This document shows, piece after piece, positions 1-10,199 of a DNA stretch of 64,000 nt; positions within the stretch are counted from its first letter, which is position 1, and each line of letters begins with the position of its first letter. This DNA is from Rhyacophila brunnea (lineage: Eukaryota; Arthropoda; Insecta; Trichoptera; Rhyacophilidae), in contig JAGYXB010000825.1 of the NCBI GenBank assembly GCA_022495005.1, positions 1,798,001 to 1,862,000 on the forward strand. Direction: 5' to 3'. The notes under the pieces are model-generated. The model saw only the letters and a program-made list of their open reading frames with translations, made no database searches and was not told the origin of the DNA. The translations under genes were made by a program, and so were the position numbers.

Positions 1-519
1 AAACGACGGGATGCTAAAACTGAAGTTCGCCGATGTTCCATTGACTATTTTCTGGATCTCGGTTAATAAAAAATATCCTTGGATTTCCGACAAGGCTATC
101 GCAGTTCAGCTCCCATTTTCGAGTCAAAAAAGTCGCCTGCGGAGCTATGTTACTACGGTAGTGAGTATTAATATTTTAAACCATGTGATTGTAGGATTAG
201 GATTTGTATCAATACTCGATAAATAATTATTCCTAACCCGACAACTAACCATAATTATATTAATAGAATATAACCATACAAAAAATTGCTAAACATAAAA
301 TCAATACGATTAATTTCACCTCGAACACTATTTTAGAGTATTACACTGTCTTTAACCTTAGCGATAGGTAGGGGAGCCCGCCAAAGATCTTGGGCTGGGG
401 TCCCCCTTCAGGATGTGGAGTCCATGTTTTGGTGTATAAATTATTTTACGTGTGGTGTGCCGCAGACTTCTGGGAAGACTTTTGGTGTGCCATGGGTTGG
501 AAAAGGTTGCGGAGCACTG
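1..519 (+). mobile_element. 3' end of a hAT DNA transposon
   Basis: After the transposase fragment the sequence continues to a terminus at about 519. Read on the minus strand it begins CAGTGCTCCGCAACCTTTTC followed by CCATGGCACACC, the usual look of hAT termini (CAGTG, then 'CAACCTTTT', then 'ATGGCACAC'). The 5' end is outside the window, so the expected 8-bp target duplication (the right copy would be GCCTATAG, 520-527) cannot be tested here. Confidence 0.6.
2..226 (+). pseudogene. hAT transposase C-terminal fragment (runs off window start)
   Basis: The frame is open from the first bases of the window. It reads through FADVPLTIFWISVNKKYP and then DKAIAVQLPF, the pattern of the C-terminal dimerisation region (hATC) of ZBED/Charlie-like hAT transposases, where FW..V...YP..S..A...LLPF is conserved. 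The next expected block, around a Leu-Cys-Glu motif, is scrambled, and a short Cys-Gly-Ala stretch appears in another frame near 138, so the copy is broken. About 290 bases downstream lies a sequence that looks like the 3' terminal inverted repeat of the same element, which supports the call. The transposase catalytic part would lie to the left of the window. Family call is from motif recognition only. Confidence 0.6.
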
Positions 520-601
520 GCCTATAGTATACCTAATCTATTATGGTTTGGTTTAGGCAGGGTTTAATTAAACAAGCACCGTCTGCAAATTGTATTCTTA
601 A

Positions 602-694
602 TTCAATGGAAAAAAATGAGTATGACTGACAAAGTTTAGTGTGCACTATTTATGTCGAATATTAACAGAATATCCCCACCCCTCACCAATGATT
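602..694 (-). repeat. Dispersed repeat E, copy 1
   Basis: On the minus strand this contains ATAAATAGTGCACACTAAAC followed by TTTGTCAGTCATACTCATT. Nearly the same text occurs at 56361-56450 (plus), with a shorter piece at 60082-60148 (minus). It abuts a tRNA-like SINE head at 700. Class unknown; it may be part of a longer SINE or MITE. Confidence 0.6.
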
Positions 695-699
695 CTCAG

Positions 700-873
700 T
701 GTACGTGTACACGTATCCTGAGGGGCGCATATTCGAATCCTGCTAAAAATATTTTTACTAGTAAGTGACTATATATTTATCAGTGTTTTCAAATTATGTG
801 TGTTCAATAAAATAATGTTATAGTATTAGTATAGTACTCGTATCTTGTGAATTATTCGTTGAATAAAAAAAGT
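700..873 (+). repeat. SINE family A copy (tRNA-like head plus conserved tail)
   Basis: A B-box-like ATTCGAATCC lies at about 730-740. It is followed by the family A tail, GTTTTCAAATTATGTGTGTTC and later CTTGTGAATTATTCGTTGAA, ending in an A-run. The same tail recurs at least seven times in the window in both orientations. Confidence 0.6.
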
Positions 874-1405
874 AGTTATATAAAGATGATATAAAAGGTT
901 TTAAACTTTAAATATTTACAAATAAGCAGCCATTCATCGCTTTTAGTCGCTTTTGCCGACCTAACTGTATTTTACAACTTACTCGAAGTTTAATAATAAT
1001 ATTTGCACTAGTTAAACATGGAACGACAAATTTGTTTGTTAACTTTAAACTCATGTTTAGAATTTTGCGAGTACTCAGGTCAAATTCAATTATACATGTA
1101 TAAAAGTCGTTAACGTACCTACCAACAGGAATCAACAATTTCCTTACAGTACTATAAATAAGTAGGTACTTATCAACGTTCCCAGATGTCCTGGTTTTTG
1201 CGGGACGTCCCGTTTTTAAACAAAAGAGCCTTATGCGATATTTGAACTTAGAGCATGAAGCATGGTTTAGTTGGTAATCTCCACAATTATTAACATCGCT
1301 TAGTTGCCATTCTGATTTTCTTATTCACGCAATATGATGGGATTTTTTTTGTTCATTGTGATTACTTTCTCCAATGCAGTTATAAACTTCGGCCATATCC
1401 GCCCC
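874..1405. other. No gene seen
   Basis: A+T-rich spacer between a SINE and an RTE pseudogene. A short G+C-richer patch near 1180-1220 holds imperfect repeats of GGGACGTCCCG type that I could not assign. Confidence 0.5.
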
Positions 1406-1830
1406 TTAGTTGGAGCATATGGACACCGCGCGGCGCCTCCAAGAATCCTTGTCGCTTGCCAGTCTTCTTGCTTCGTTCCAGATCAAACCAGCATCCGGTA
1501 GCTCCGCCATATACTTTCTATAGATAGTATTTAGCGGCCTTCCATGACGCCGGAATCCGCTCGGTTGAAGAACAGACAAGTCAGATTGGAGGTTGTCTTC
1601 TGACATCCGCAGCACATGGCCGAGCCAGGTCCAACGTTGCCTCTTCACTCTGAGCGTAATGAGAGGCTGCTTGGTGCGTTATCTTATCTCCTCGTTGCTC
1701 CTAAAGTCATACCCACCGCACACCCAGTATTCGTCGCAAACATCTATTTTCGAAGCTCAGTATACGGATGTTCTGAGCCTTCGTAAGGTGCCATGATTCG
1801 CTACCGTAAAGCAGCATCGTCAAAATTTAA
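1406..1830 (-). pseudogene. RTE-type non-LTR reverse transcriptase, C-terminal fragment
   Basis: On the minus strand the sequence reads LLYGSESWHLTKAQNIRI, then FENRCLRRILG, and after a frameshift KRQRWTWLGHVLRM, SGFRRHGRPLNTIYRKY and DSWRRRAVSICS before a stop. This is the recognisable order of the C-terminal (post-RT) region of endonuclease/reverse-transcriptase proteins of insect RTE-like LINEs (LLYGSE.W, FE.RCLRRIL, WLGHVLRM, G.RRRGRP, WR). One in-frame stop and at least one frameshift break it. No catalytic RT motifs remain. Two other fragments of this type lie at 10426-10838 and 43165-43345. Confidence 0.75.
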
Positions 1831-2585
1831 GCGTTGAATAGGCGGCATTTCGTTTTGACCGAGTACAATCGTGAGTCCAAGACATTCCGCATCGAGTTCA
1901 ATGTTGCTCCAGCCATTCCCATTTGGATAGCGAGCTCTTTCTGCAAAATGCCATCTCCCGTGATGTGTATTCAACTAAATTTAATAATAATGCAGAATTT
2001 AAATATTACTAGCTGTCATTTTATACGCCCTGAAGTTTAGTAAATAAATGTCAGAAGCTGTAGGGTGAACTTATCTGCAAATGAACCTCCAATTCAAAGT
2101 CACTTGTAGCTAACTCAATCAGCGGACGACAGGTATTTTTGTTTATACATTTGGCATCTCAATACAATAAGGTTTTCAACGTCTTTGAATTTTCCAATTA
2201 TTTACTCAAATATCTTAATCAGGTGGTTAATAAATTTCATCCATTTATGAAATTTATAAGTTAAAACGTTCATTTTGTAATATAAGCGTAAAATAATATC
2301 AATAACAGACAACTTGTTAGGGCGGTGTTGCCCTGATCGAAGTGAAAATTGGAGAAATTTTAAGTACGTTTTAATCACAGTATCGCGTGCATCCTGAAGA
2401 CCATATTTAGGGGAAAGTACTAATTATGGAAACGTTCTTTGATATCATTATCACATACCGAAAATAATACTCGATTCTTTGAAACATACATATAATTCTA
2501 TGTTATTTGTTGAGATATGTACCTACAACAGTAATCATTTTTTTTACAGACGTCACTCAGCTTTGCAAAATTTTAATAAAAATAT
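1831..2585. other. No gene seen
   Basis: A+T-rich sequence with no recognisable coding, RNA or repeat signature that I could tie to another place in the window. Confidence 0.45.
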
Positions 2586-2604
2586 ACCCAACTTTACGTA
2601 GAAA

Positions 2605-2990
2605 TAATTACAACATAAAAAGAACTTTTTATGTACAACGTTTTAAAATTTTCTGTTGAATTATTATGCTCAATATGCTTAAACTTGTACTTGATATGAA
2701 GTAAATAAAAAATAAACAAACAAACAAACAAATATAGAATATTGAAATGTGATTTTGACATTTCATTTTGATTTCCATAGTAACGCACGTATATATATTA
2801 ATTCTACTTAACGATGGCTAAAAGTATTACAAGAATGCATTGGCATCGTGTTCTGATATATTCTAAAAGTTTCCAATGTCTAGCTAGTCGGAAAGTTAGT
2901 TAAATATCAATTACAAGATTTTTACTGGATAAACAACCACCGGACAAACAAGATTACAAGCTAAGAAAAACGTGGTAATAATAAAAATAA
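2605..2990 (+). repeat. Repeat A, copy 1, with a long flanking direct repeat
   Basis: This is the first of six copies of a dispersed repeat of about 390-500 bp. Landmarks in order are TAATTACAAGATAAAAAG (here slightly changed), ACTTTTTATGTACAACGTTT, a GTAACGCACGTATATAT block, GCATTGGCATCGTGTTCTG, CTAGCTAGTCGG and a terminal AAAACGTGGTAATAATAAAA. ACCCAACTTTACGTAGAAA occurs on both sides (2586-2604 and 2991-3009). A 19-base direct repeat of this kind is longer than DNA-transposon duplications and is more like target-primed retrotransposition. No open reading frame is present, so the element would be non-autonomous. Confidence 0.75.
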
Positions 2991-3009
2991 ACCCAACTTT
3001 ACGTAGAAA

Positions 3010-3394
3010 AATTAAGAAGAAGAGACGTTTAATATGAATATGACATTTATTATACTTTTAAATATAGAATATTTATTTTTCAAATACATTTTTTTTAAAC
3101 AAAATTTGCATAAAATTATGTGAGCTTCCTCATATTTGCCGTTTAATAATTTAATCCGAAATTCAAAAACTTTCAAGGGCAGGAAGAAAACGTTTAATTC
3201 ATTTTATTGAAGTACGCACAATAATACCATGTTATCCTTCTTTAAATTAATTTCGAAATTCTGAGAAAAGTCCAAATCGTAACGTTTCGTATCAAATTAC
3301 ATTTCTCGCTTTCCTTTAAAATCTCGAATTTCATTTCTACGCCGTTTAAATGCGGATGAAGGAACGTAGCCAGTGGAGCGAAGCGGCGAACAAA
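3010..3394. other. Spacer between inverted repeat A copies; no gene seen
   Basis: About 385 bases of A+T-rich sequence separate two head-to-head repeat A copies. I see no matching sequence elsewhere in the window. Confidence 0.5.
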
Positions 3395-3874
3395 ATTATT
3401 ACCACGTTTCTATTATCTCGTCTTCTTGTTTGTCCAGTACAAATTTTTTCTTGTTTGTCCAAGATTTTTATTGGAAGATTGAAGATTTTAACTAACTTCC
3501 CGACTAGCTAGATATTTGAAACTTTTAGAATATATCAGAACACGATGACAATGCATTCTTTTAATACTTTTAGCCATCTTTAAGCAGAATTGAATTCATT
3601 TTCAGTTAATTCTGTTTTATATGGAAAGTTATTTCGGAAAAAAATCGTAAAAAGTGAAACACTATTATTGGTTGCTAAGGGGGTCCTAGCAACTAAATTA
3701 TTATGAAATCAATATGAAATGTCAAAATGTCATTTCAGTATTCTATATTTATTCAGTATTTCTATTAAGTACAAAAAAAGTATTTATTAATACATAGAAT
3801 TGTCAGGTTTATATGATTCAACAGACATTTTTAAAACGTGGTATATAAAAAGTTCTTTTTGTCTTGAAATTATT
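3395..3874 (-). repeat. Repeat A, copy 2 (inverted)
   Basis: This is the reverse orientation of copy 1, starting ATTACCACGTTTCTATTA and ending AAAAAGTTCTTTTTGTCTTG. It is fuller than copy 1: it retains the internal palindrome TTGGTTGCTAAGGGGG...CCTAGCAACTAA at about 3668-3695 and the CAGTTAATTCTGTTTT block that copy 1 lacks. With copy 1 it forms an inverted repeat able to fold into a stem several hundred bases long. Confidence 0.75.
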
Positions 3875-4203
3875 TTTACCTCGCACTTCAATAAACACTG
3901 TTTGATTACCTAGGAATCACAACGCGACTGAATATAGTCCTAAAACATTTCAGAAAGGTACGTCAAAGACGAATATTCTACGCACCCTATACTTCACTCG
4001 GTCTTAATTGAACACATCACGAGACGCTAATAGGTGAATGTCTTGTGACCCAAAATTAAGGTCACCACGTCTGGAGGTACGTTTGAGTTGGATATTTTAA
4101 TACTTCTATGAAAGTTAATTTGATTACAAGGGTAATCATATCCGCTACCCAATATATTTCTGAATTCAACGCAGAACATCATTGAGCGAGGATGGACTAT
4201 AGT
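3875..4203. other. No gene seen
   Basis: Unassigned A+T-rich stretch between repeat A and repeat C. Confidence 0.45.
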
Positions 4204-4469
4204 GACATATATCGAGATAAAATAGAACTAACGATCTCAGTCGATAATGAAGTACTACAAAAATAGTAGAAATAACTGACGTTAACTGAATTTATCATAT
4301 TATATTGTAGAGATTATAATGTATACCTAATCGAAATCAAACGTATCAATCAAGCAGTTTACAATAATTTTTCAATTGAACAATCGTTCCTCGTATACTG
4401 TGTTTCTCCGCAATATACATAAAATTATCAAAATATTAAAGCCATACTATCATGTAATATTAAAATATA
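4204..4469 (+). repeat. Repeat C, copy 1
   Basis: Shared landmarks are GACATAAAATAGAACTAACG (here GAGATAAAAT...), CAATCAAGCAGTT, a CTCAATTGAATAATCG-like block and AATAAAGCCATACTATCATG. The same order is seen at 27693-27868 and 34975-35232, always on the plus strand. No coding potential. The class is unknown. Confidence 0.65.
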
Positions 4470-5439
4470 TTCACTTCATTGTTTTATTAGTCATTGACTA
4501 CAATGGAGGCTATGTGCTTTCTTAACAAATATTGTGAAAATTCATTTTTTATTATTGACTAGCTGAAGTACCCGGCTTCGCACAGGGTCGCTTCGTGGTT
4601 ATATTTATCTTAGATATTTAAAAATAATAAGAGGTAATTTTTTTTTAATATTAAAATATCTGTGTTATACAATATGGCAATATGAAAATAATTCTAATAG
4701 GAGTATAGGTCAAACAAAAGACCACTAAATTAAAATCGAATCCAAAGTATTAAAAACGATGCATGAGTGCTAGTGAGAAAGTATTCGGCACCCTTATAAT
4801 CTCTGCGACACGCGCTAGAGTAAGATAAAAGGTCTACATATGTTTTCGTTAGTTTCCAAAAGTATCGCCAACAAATCGTGGAGAATCGCTTCACGTAGCA
4901 TCGTAGCTCGTGTTGCTAAATTGCTATTTTTTGTGTTAGACATAAAGTCAATGGTAAATATTTTTTGTTAATTAAGTAGGAAAGATGTTTCTGTGTGTTG
5001 TATTAATATATGGTAGCCGTACTGATAAGCAAGAATATGGTATTACGTTTCATAGGTAAGTTGATACATGTTCATGATAATTTATTTGTATATTATTATA
5101 TATATTATCAGTGACCTAGTGTTTCTTTAAAATAACTTAAATTATGGATATCTTTACCTAATGGTTGCATTTTGACCGCTTAAAAATACTATATAACGTA
5201 AAAAATTTGAAAATTATATTTTAATTCTGAGCGTCTAGTGCGAGCACTTTGGGCGAGCACTACCGAAATGGTCTATGGTCTCGAACATTTGTAGACGAAT
5301 TCGTTTGCTCGCTCACAAACCAAACGCATGGCACGCAGCTTCATTTAGCAATGCAACGGGTGGTGTCTAGATGTATCTATAGTCTATGATGCAAACGTTA
5401 TTAATATGTAGTAAAAAAAATCAAAATTGCATGGAACAA

Positions 5440-6530
5440 ACAAACAATAAACGTTGTATTTTATATAATACAAATTTACAAACCTTCGCAGGTGTACGCA
5501 CAACAACTCACAAAAGTTTCATCGCAATCGGTTGAATGTTATAGGAACGCATACGAATAGAAGAAGTAGATGATTTTCTAATTCAGAAATCTTCGTGGGC
5601 ATGCGCACGACAACTTGAAAATAGAACTTGCGAATAGAAGAAGAAGGAGATGGTTATTCTAATTCAGAAACCTTTGCAGGTTTTGGCACAATTATTGACG
5701 AAAGTTTTATTGCAATCGGATGAATGGAAGAATATAAAATAAAAGAAGAAGATGGTTGTATTAATTCAGAAACCTTTGCGGGTGTTACCACAACAACTGA
5801 CGAAGGTTTCATCGCAATCGGATGATTAGTGTAGGAACCATACGAATAAAAGAAGATATAATGAAGAAGAAGATGGTTGTACTAATTCAGAAACCTTTGC
5901 AGGTGTTGGCACAACCACTAACGAAAGTTTCATCGCAATCGAAAGAATGGTATAAGGAACATACAAATAAAAGAAGATAGAATGATGAAGAAGAAGAAGA
6001 AGAAGGAGATGGTTGTACTTATTCAGAAACCTTTGCGGGTGTTACCACAACAACTGACGAAGGTTTCATCGCAATCGGATGAATGGTATAGGAACCATAC
6101 GAATAATGTATAAAGTATAAAGAATAATGTATAAAGTATAGGAACCATAAGATATAATGAAGAAGAAGAAAAAGGTGGTTGTACTTATTCAGAAACCTTT
6201 GCGGATGTTACCACAACAACTGACGAAGGTTTCATCGCAATCGGATGAATGGTATAGGAACCATAAGATATAATGAAGAAGAAGAAGAAGATGGTTGTAC
6301 TAATTCAGAAACCTTTGCAGGTGTTGGCACAACCACTAACGAAAGTTTCATCGCAATCGGATGAATGGTATAGGGACCATACAAATAAAAGAAGATAGAA
6401 TGATGAAGAAGAAGAAGATAGTTGTACTTATTGAGAAACCTTTGCGGGCGTTACCACAACAACTGACGAAGGTTTCATCGCAATCGGATGAATGGTACAG
6501 GAACCATACGAATAAAAGAAGATATAATGA
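5440..6530 (+). repeat. Tandem array (about 120-130 bp units), left part
   Basis: Units carry TTCAGAAACCTTTGCGGGTG, a CACAACAACTGACGAA block, GTTTCATCGCAATCGGATGA, ATGGTATAGGAACCATACGA and a GAAGAAGAAG-type stretch leading to GATGGTTGTA. GATGGTT-type unit starts are near 5568, 5650, 5749, 5870, 6007, 6174, 6290 and 6417. Spacing varies because the GAA run and a few internal blocks differ in length. The unit resembles the 3' tail of an RTE-like element, so the array looks like tail amplification. It stops at 6530 at the R1 insertion and resumes at 9856. Confidence 0.85.
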
Positions 6531-6554
6531 AATCGCGGTATCACTGTAGATAGT

Positions 6555-9434
6555 TTGGATAGCGTCACAGACGCACATGAGCTCGAAAACATTGTCAAAG
6601 AATGGTCATTGGCGAACGAGTCAGCATGCGAGAGCACGATGGTGCGCTCTTCGGGCGAAGGATTTCAAAGAAAAAGTAATCCATGGTGGAGTCCGAAACT
6701 AGATACACTGAAGACGGCTTTTAGAGTAGCAAGGACAAAATTTCGAAATTCAGGCGTGGTTCGACGGCCGTTCACTCGACAGATTTTTGAAACCGCAAAG
6801 AATAAGTATGAAACTGCAATTGCGGAAGCGAAATTAGAAAGCTGGAAGAGCCATTGCTCGGCTCAGGGAAAAGAGAATGTATGGTCTAGTCTTCAGAGAT
6901 TGCTCAAAAGTAAGGCGTTCAAACCGCCTGAAACTCTGATAATCAACGGTCGCATGACCCTTTCGGCTCTCGAATCTGCAGAGGCTCTTCTTGCGTATTT
7001 TTTTCCAGACGACAGTATTGCAAACGAAACGGAGCAACAGACATTGATCCGAAATGCGGCCTCGATTCCTTCAAAGGAAGATGACGACGAGAACTTCACT
7101 CTCGAGGAGGTCGAAAGAACAATGAGGCTGTTCAATCCAGCTAAAGCTCCGGGACACGACAGTTTCACGGCGGATATCTGTCTCAATTCATTCTTAACTG
7201 TTCCTAGCATAGTTGTCGCTCTTTATAATGCTTGTTTGCGAATTGGTCATTTTCCAAAAATCTGGAAAGTAGCTAGAGTGGTGGTCATTCCCAAACCGGG
7301 AAAGGACGACTACGCTAACGTCTCGTCATATCGGCCCATCGGATTGCTGCCCGTGTTCGGTAAAGTACTCGAAAAATTATTTATTAATCGAGTTTCCTGG
7401 AAACTTCAGACTAAACATCTGCTCAGCGAATACCAGTACGGTTTCACCCCTCAAAAGAGTACTGAAGACGCGCTTCATGCAGCAATTGATAGAATCAGGG
7501 GGGCTAACCGCGATGGTCAGCTCGTAGTGGCGGTATCTCTTGATATCAAAGGCGCGTTTGACAACGCATGGTGGCCATATCTTCTTCAACAGTTGAAATC
7601 TAAAAATTGTCCCGCTAACATTTTCAGGCTCATCAAAAACTATCTATCCGACCGAGAAGTCTTCGTCGAATATGCTGGAGCATCTGCTACCAAAGAGACA
7701 TCAAAGGGATGCATACAAGGTTCGTCTTGCGGCCCTGTACTGTGGAACATAGTTCTCGACGATCTTCTCTCTATGCCGTTTCCTGAAGGTGTACACGCAC
7801 AGGCCTTTGCTGATGATGTATTGCTGATTATGGAATCCAAAGAACTTGGTTCTCTAGAATCCATGACTAACAGCGTGCTGGAGAGCATCGAGGCCTGGGG
7901 AAGGAAGGTCAAACTGTCTTTCTCCGCGGAGAAAACGAAGGCCTTATTCTTTACTAGGAGGCGCGTCTCTCCGCCTTCGCTGGTGATGAATGGGCAACCT
8001 CTATCTTTTTCTAGGGATCTTAAACTTTTAGGGGTTGTAATCGATGACAAACTAAATTGGTCAAAGCATGCGGACAGCATCTGCAAAAGAGCCGCGGTGA
8101 CTTCGCTCAAACTAGCAAGAATGGCCAAACCCACATGGGGTGTATCTTCTGAAGCTCTTCGAATTCTCTACACTTGTGCTATTGAGCCTATGATCACGGA
8201 TGCGGCCAGCATATGGCATGAAGCTGCCAAACGGAAAAACATAGCAAAAAAACTCAATACGGTTCAGCGAGCACTAGCGATACGAATATGCAGAGCTTAC
8301 CGAACGGCTTCGCTCAATTCAACGCAAGTTCTAGCAGGACTTATGCCTCTAGATTTACGTTTAAAACAAATCGCTCTCATTTACAGAGCTAAGAAGGGCG
8401 AGGAGGGCCTCGCAGGTTTTCTGCCTGACGACAGGCTTTACGAAAAACCGGTGGACTATAGAAGGCTGCCACACCCGGCTAGACTATTTTCTGAAGTGGT
8501 TTCTTATCCTGCAACGTTGGAAAGCAACAAATGCAATAACATGCCGATTTTCACGGATGGGAGCAAAATTGATGGCGGTACTGGTGCAGGGTTTGTGGCA
8601 TACATTAATGGCGGTGAGATAGCGGCTCGTAAGTACCGCCTTGCCAGCTATTGTACGGTAATGCAGGCCGAACTCTATGCCATCCAATGCGCTCTGGAGT
8701 GGGCAGGCTCAGATCCAATTCAGCGAAAGCTCACCAAAAACCATAGTATTTGTATTTATTCGGACTCCAAAAGCTCAATCCAAGCAATTGGAAATCCGTT
8801 GTCTACTAATCCGATTGTCTTTTCTATTCACAGCGAGTCCGCTCTACTGAGACGGCGCCACCCCGAGGTGCACTTCAAGTGGATAAGGGGACACACCGGG
8901 ATAGAAGGAAATGAAAGAGCTGACAAATTGGCTCGACATGGTGCCTCTGAACCCAAGACCGCGGTAGCTTATGACAAATTTCCTCTGAGCTACGCGAAAA
9001 TTACAATTTCAGACATGGTGAAAAACGAATGGAACTCACGATACATAAACTCATCGACAGGGGAGTTGACCCGAAAGTTTTTACCTTCAATTTTAGCAGC
9101 ACGAGACGTCAGGGTGCATAAGGGGCTGTGTTTTGAGATGACTCAGATTCTTACAGGTCACGGAGTCATGCGAGCATACCTGCACCGGTTTAAAATAACA
9201 TCTGATGGAAAGTGTCCATGCGACGACGGAAGCGACCAGGACGTCTTACATTTACTCCTAGATTGTCAAATCTTTAGCAAGGAGCGGTACAACCTGAACT
9301 TTTTATTACAGATGGCAGATGCGGACATTCGAGACCTTCCGGGGACCATGGCAAACGAGGCCGGAAGAGATGCCCTTTTTAATTTCTGTATTGATGTAAT
9401 AAAAAGAATAAAAATAATAAATGGTGACATGTAA
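6555..9434 (+). CDS. R1-clade retrotransposon ORF2 protein: reverse transcriptase plus RNase H (5'-truncated)
   Basis: This is the only long uninterrupted frame in the window. It is open from 6531 (a TGA from the satellite lies at 6528-6530). The listed first codon is TTG, and the first in-frame ATG is codon 29, so this is not a natural start. Counting from 6555, the RT motifs are KAPGHD (197-202), IPKPGKDD (245-252), SYRPIGLLPVFGKVLEKL (258-275), SLDIKGAFDNAWW (328-340, catalytic Asp330), GCIQGSSCGP (385-394) and FADDVLL (418-424, Asp420/Asp421). RNase H follows with FTDGS (Asp668), QAELYA (Glu706), YSDSKS (Asp737) and GNERADKLA (Asp790), so all four acidic residues are present. A knuckle-like C887-C889-H899-C904 lies near the C-terminus. 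The RT and RNase H signature fits the R1 clade of the I group. The N-terminal apurinic-type endonuclease expected in this family is absent, so the copy cannot nick its own target. Product of this copy is unlikely to be made from its own promoter. Confidence 0.9.
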   Translation: MDSVTDAHELENIVKEWSLANESACESTMVRSSGEGFQRKSNPWWSPKLDTLKTAFRVARTKFRNSGVVRRPFTRQIFETAKNKYETAIAEAKLESWKSHCSAQGKENVWSSLQRLLKSKAFKPPETLIINGRMTLSALESAEALLAYFFPDDSIANETEQQTLIRNAASIPSKEDDDENFTLEEVERTMRLFNPAKAPGHDSFTADICLNSFLTVPSIVVALYNACLRIGHFPKIWKVARVVVIPKPGKDDYANVSSYRPIGLLPVFGKVLEKLFINRVSWKLQTKHLLSEYQYGFTPQKSTEDALHAAIDRIRGANRDGQLVVAVSLDIKGAFDNAWWPYLLQQLKSKNCPANIFRLIKNYLSDREVFVEYAGASATKETSKGCIQGSSCGPVLWNIVLDDLLSMPFPEGVHAQAFADDVLLIMESKELGSLESMTNSVLESIEAWGRKVKLSFSAEKTKALFFTRRRVSPPSLVMNGQPLSFSRDLKLLGVVIDDKLNWSKHADSICKRAAVTSLKLARMAKPTWGVSSEALRILYTCAIEPMITDAASIWHEAAKRKNIAKKLNTVQRALAIRICRAYRTASLNSTQVLAGLMPLDLRLKQIALIYRAKKGEEGLAGFLPDDRLYEKPVDYRRLPHPARLFSEVVSYPATLESNKCNNMPIFTDGSKIDGGTGAGFVAYINGGEIAARKYRLASYCTVMQAELYAIQCALEWAGSDPIQRKLTKNHSICIYSDSKSSIQAIGNPLSTNPIVFSIHSESALLRRRHPEVHFKWIRGHTGIEGNERADKLARHGASEPKTAVAYDKFPLSYAKITISDMVKNEWNSRYINSSTGELTRKFLPSILAARDVRVHKGLCFEMTQILTGHGVMRAYLHRFKITSDGKCPCDDGSDQDVLHLLLDCQIFSKERYNLNFLLQMADADIRDLPGTMANEAGRDALFNFCIDVIKRIKIINGDM

Positions 9435-9855
9435 AGATGATTCATGCCTTTCAGATCCAGTGACTGCAATCATATAAGATAGGATAAGTATATGCTCAGA
9501 ATATCAGTCCTATGCGACATTTCTTTTACCACGGGAAAAAACTCGACTACAAATCGCAGTCCTCAGTTCCCAATGAATACGACAAAATATTCATCAGAAT
9601 CACCTCCGCCTTGCGCTACTAAGAATTTTCCAGGGTTTTTGCAAGGCGGTATCATAGGCCCTGGCCGAATTCAAATTAGCAATACCCGATGCGGGTAGAA
9701 GAACAGTTTCAATAAGGCATATTCTCTCAGCCGGCACAATTTTCATTTGACTAGCATCAAGTAGAGTAGTTTGCGTGCCAAAGTCCTTAAGAAACCTCGA
9801 TAGTAAATGCGAGGTATCCATAAAGGCATCTAGAAAAAAAAAAAAAAAAAAAAAA
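9435..9855 (+). other. 3' UTR and poly(A) tail of the R1-clade element
   Basis: About 400 non-coding bases after the TAA stop at 9432-9434, ending in an uninterrupted A run at 9834-9855. Short frames here have no family match and are taken as chance. The long pure A tail is another sign of a recent insertion. Confidence 0.8.
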
Positions 9856-10150
9856 TGAAGAAGAAGTAGAAGAAGATGGTTTTTCTAATTTAGAAACCTT
9901 TGCGAGTGTGTGTACAATAACTGACGAAAGTTTCGTTGCAATCGGATGAATGGTATAGGAACCATACGAATAAAAGAAAATATAATGATGAAGAAGAAGA
10001 AGATGATGATTTTTCTAATTCAGAAACCTTTGCGGGTGTACATACAACCACTTACCAAAATTTCATCGTAATCCGATGAATGGTATAGGAACGCATACGG
10101 GACAGACAGAAAGACAGACAGACAAACAGGCATACAGACAGACATACATT
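9856..10150 (+). repeat. Tandem array, right part, with the original element tail
   Basis: The array resumes after the insertion with unit starts near 9880 and 10006, then passes into a GACAGACAGA-type run and TTTTTATATATAAGATATA. The last unit has AACGCATACGG where most units have AACCATACGA, like the first unit at the far left. Array ends are therefore closer to the ancestral tail than the middle. Confidence 0.75.
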
Positions 10151-10199
10151 CATTTTTATATATAAGATATAGCCTATACTCTTCACGAAAGTGCAAGCA

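Larger units (their letters stand above)
6531..9855 (+). mobile_element. R1-clade non-LTR retrotransposon, 5'-truncated, inserted in the tandem array
   Basis: The insertion is about 3.3 kb. It interrupts the array between a GATATAATGA end (6521-6530) and an ATGAAGAAGAAG restart (about 9855-9866). It begins inside the ORF2 frame, runs through RT and RNase H, has a 3' UTR of about 400 bases and ends in 22 A residues (9834-9855). The short ATGA(A) shared by the two junctions is a candidate target duplication, made ambiguous by the A-run. Loss of the endonuclease end of ORF2 and of ORF1 is typical of incomplete target-primed reverse transcription. The open frame suggests a young insertion. Confidence 0.85.

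Noticed and set aside
5440..6530. CRISPR-like spaced repeats
   Set aside because: Units are contiguous and related throughout with no unique spacers, and the context is eukaryotic transposon DNA.
6893..8134. Long minus-strand frames opposite the R1-clade ORF2 (up to 164 codons)
   Set aside because: They mirror the coding constraint of the plus-strand gene and have no family features of their own.
9492..9821. Short frames after the R1 ORF2 stop
   Set aside because: They lie in the 3' UTR of the retrotransposon on both strands and have no conserved features.
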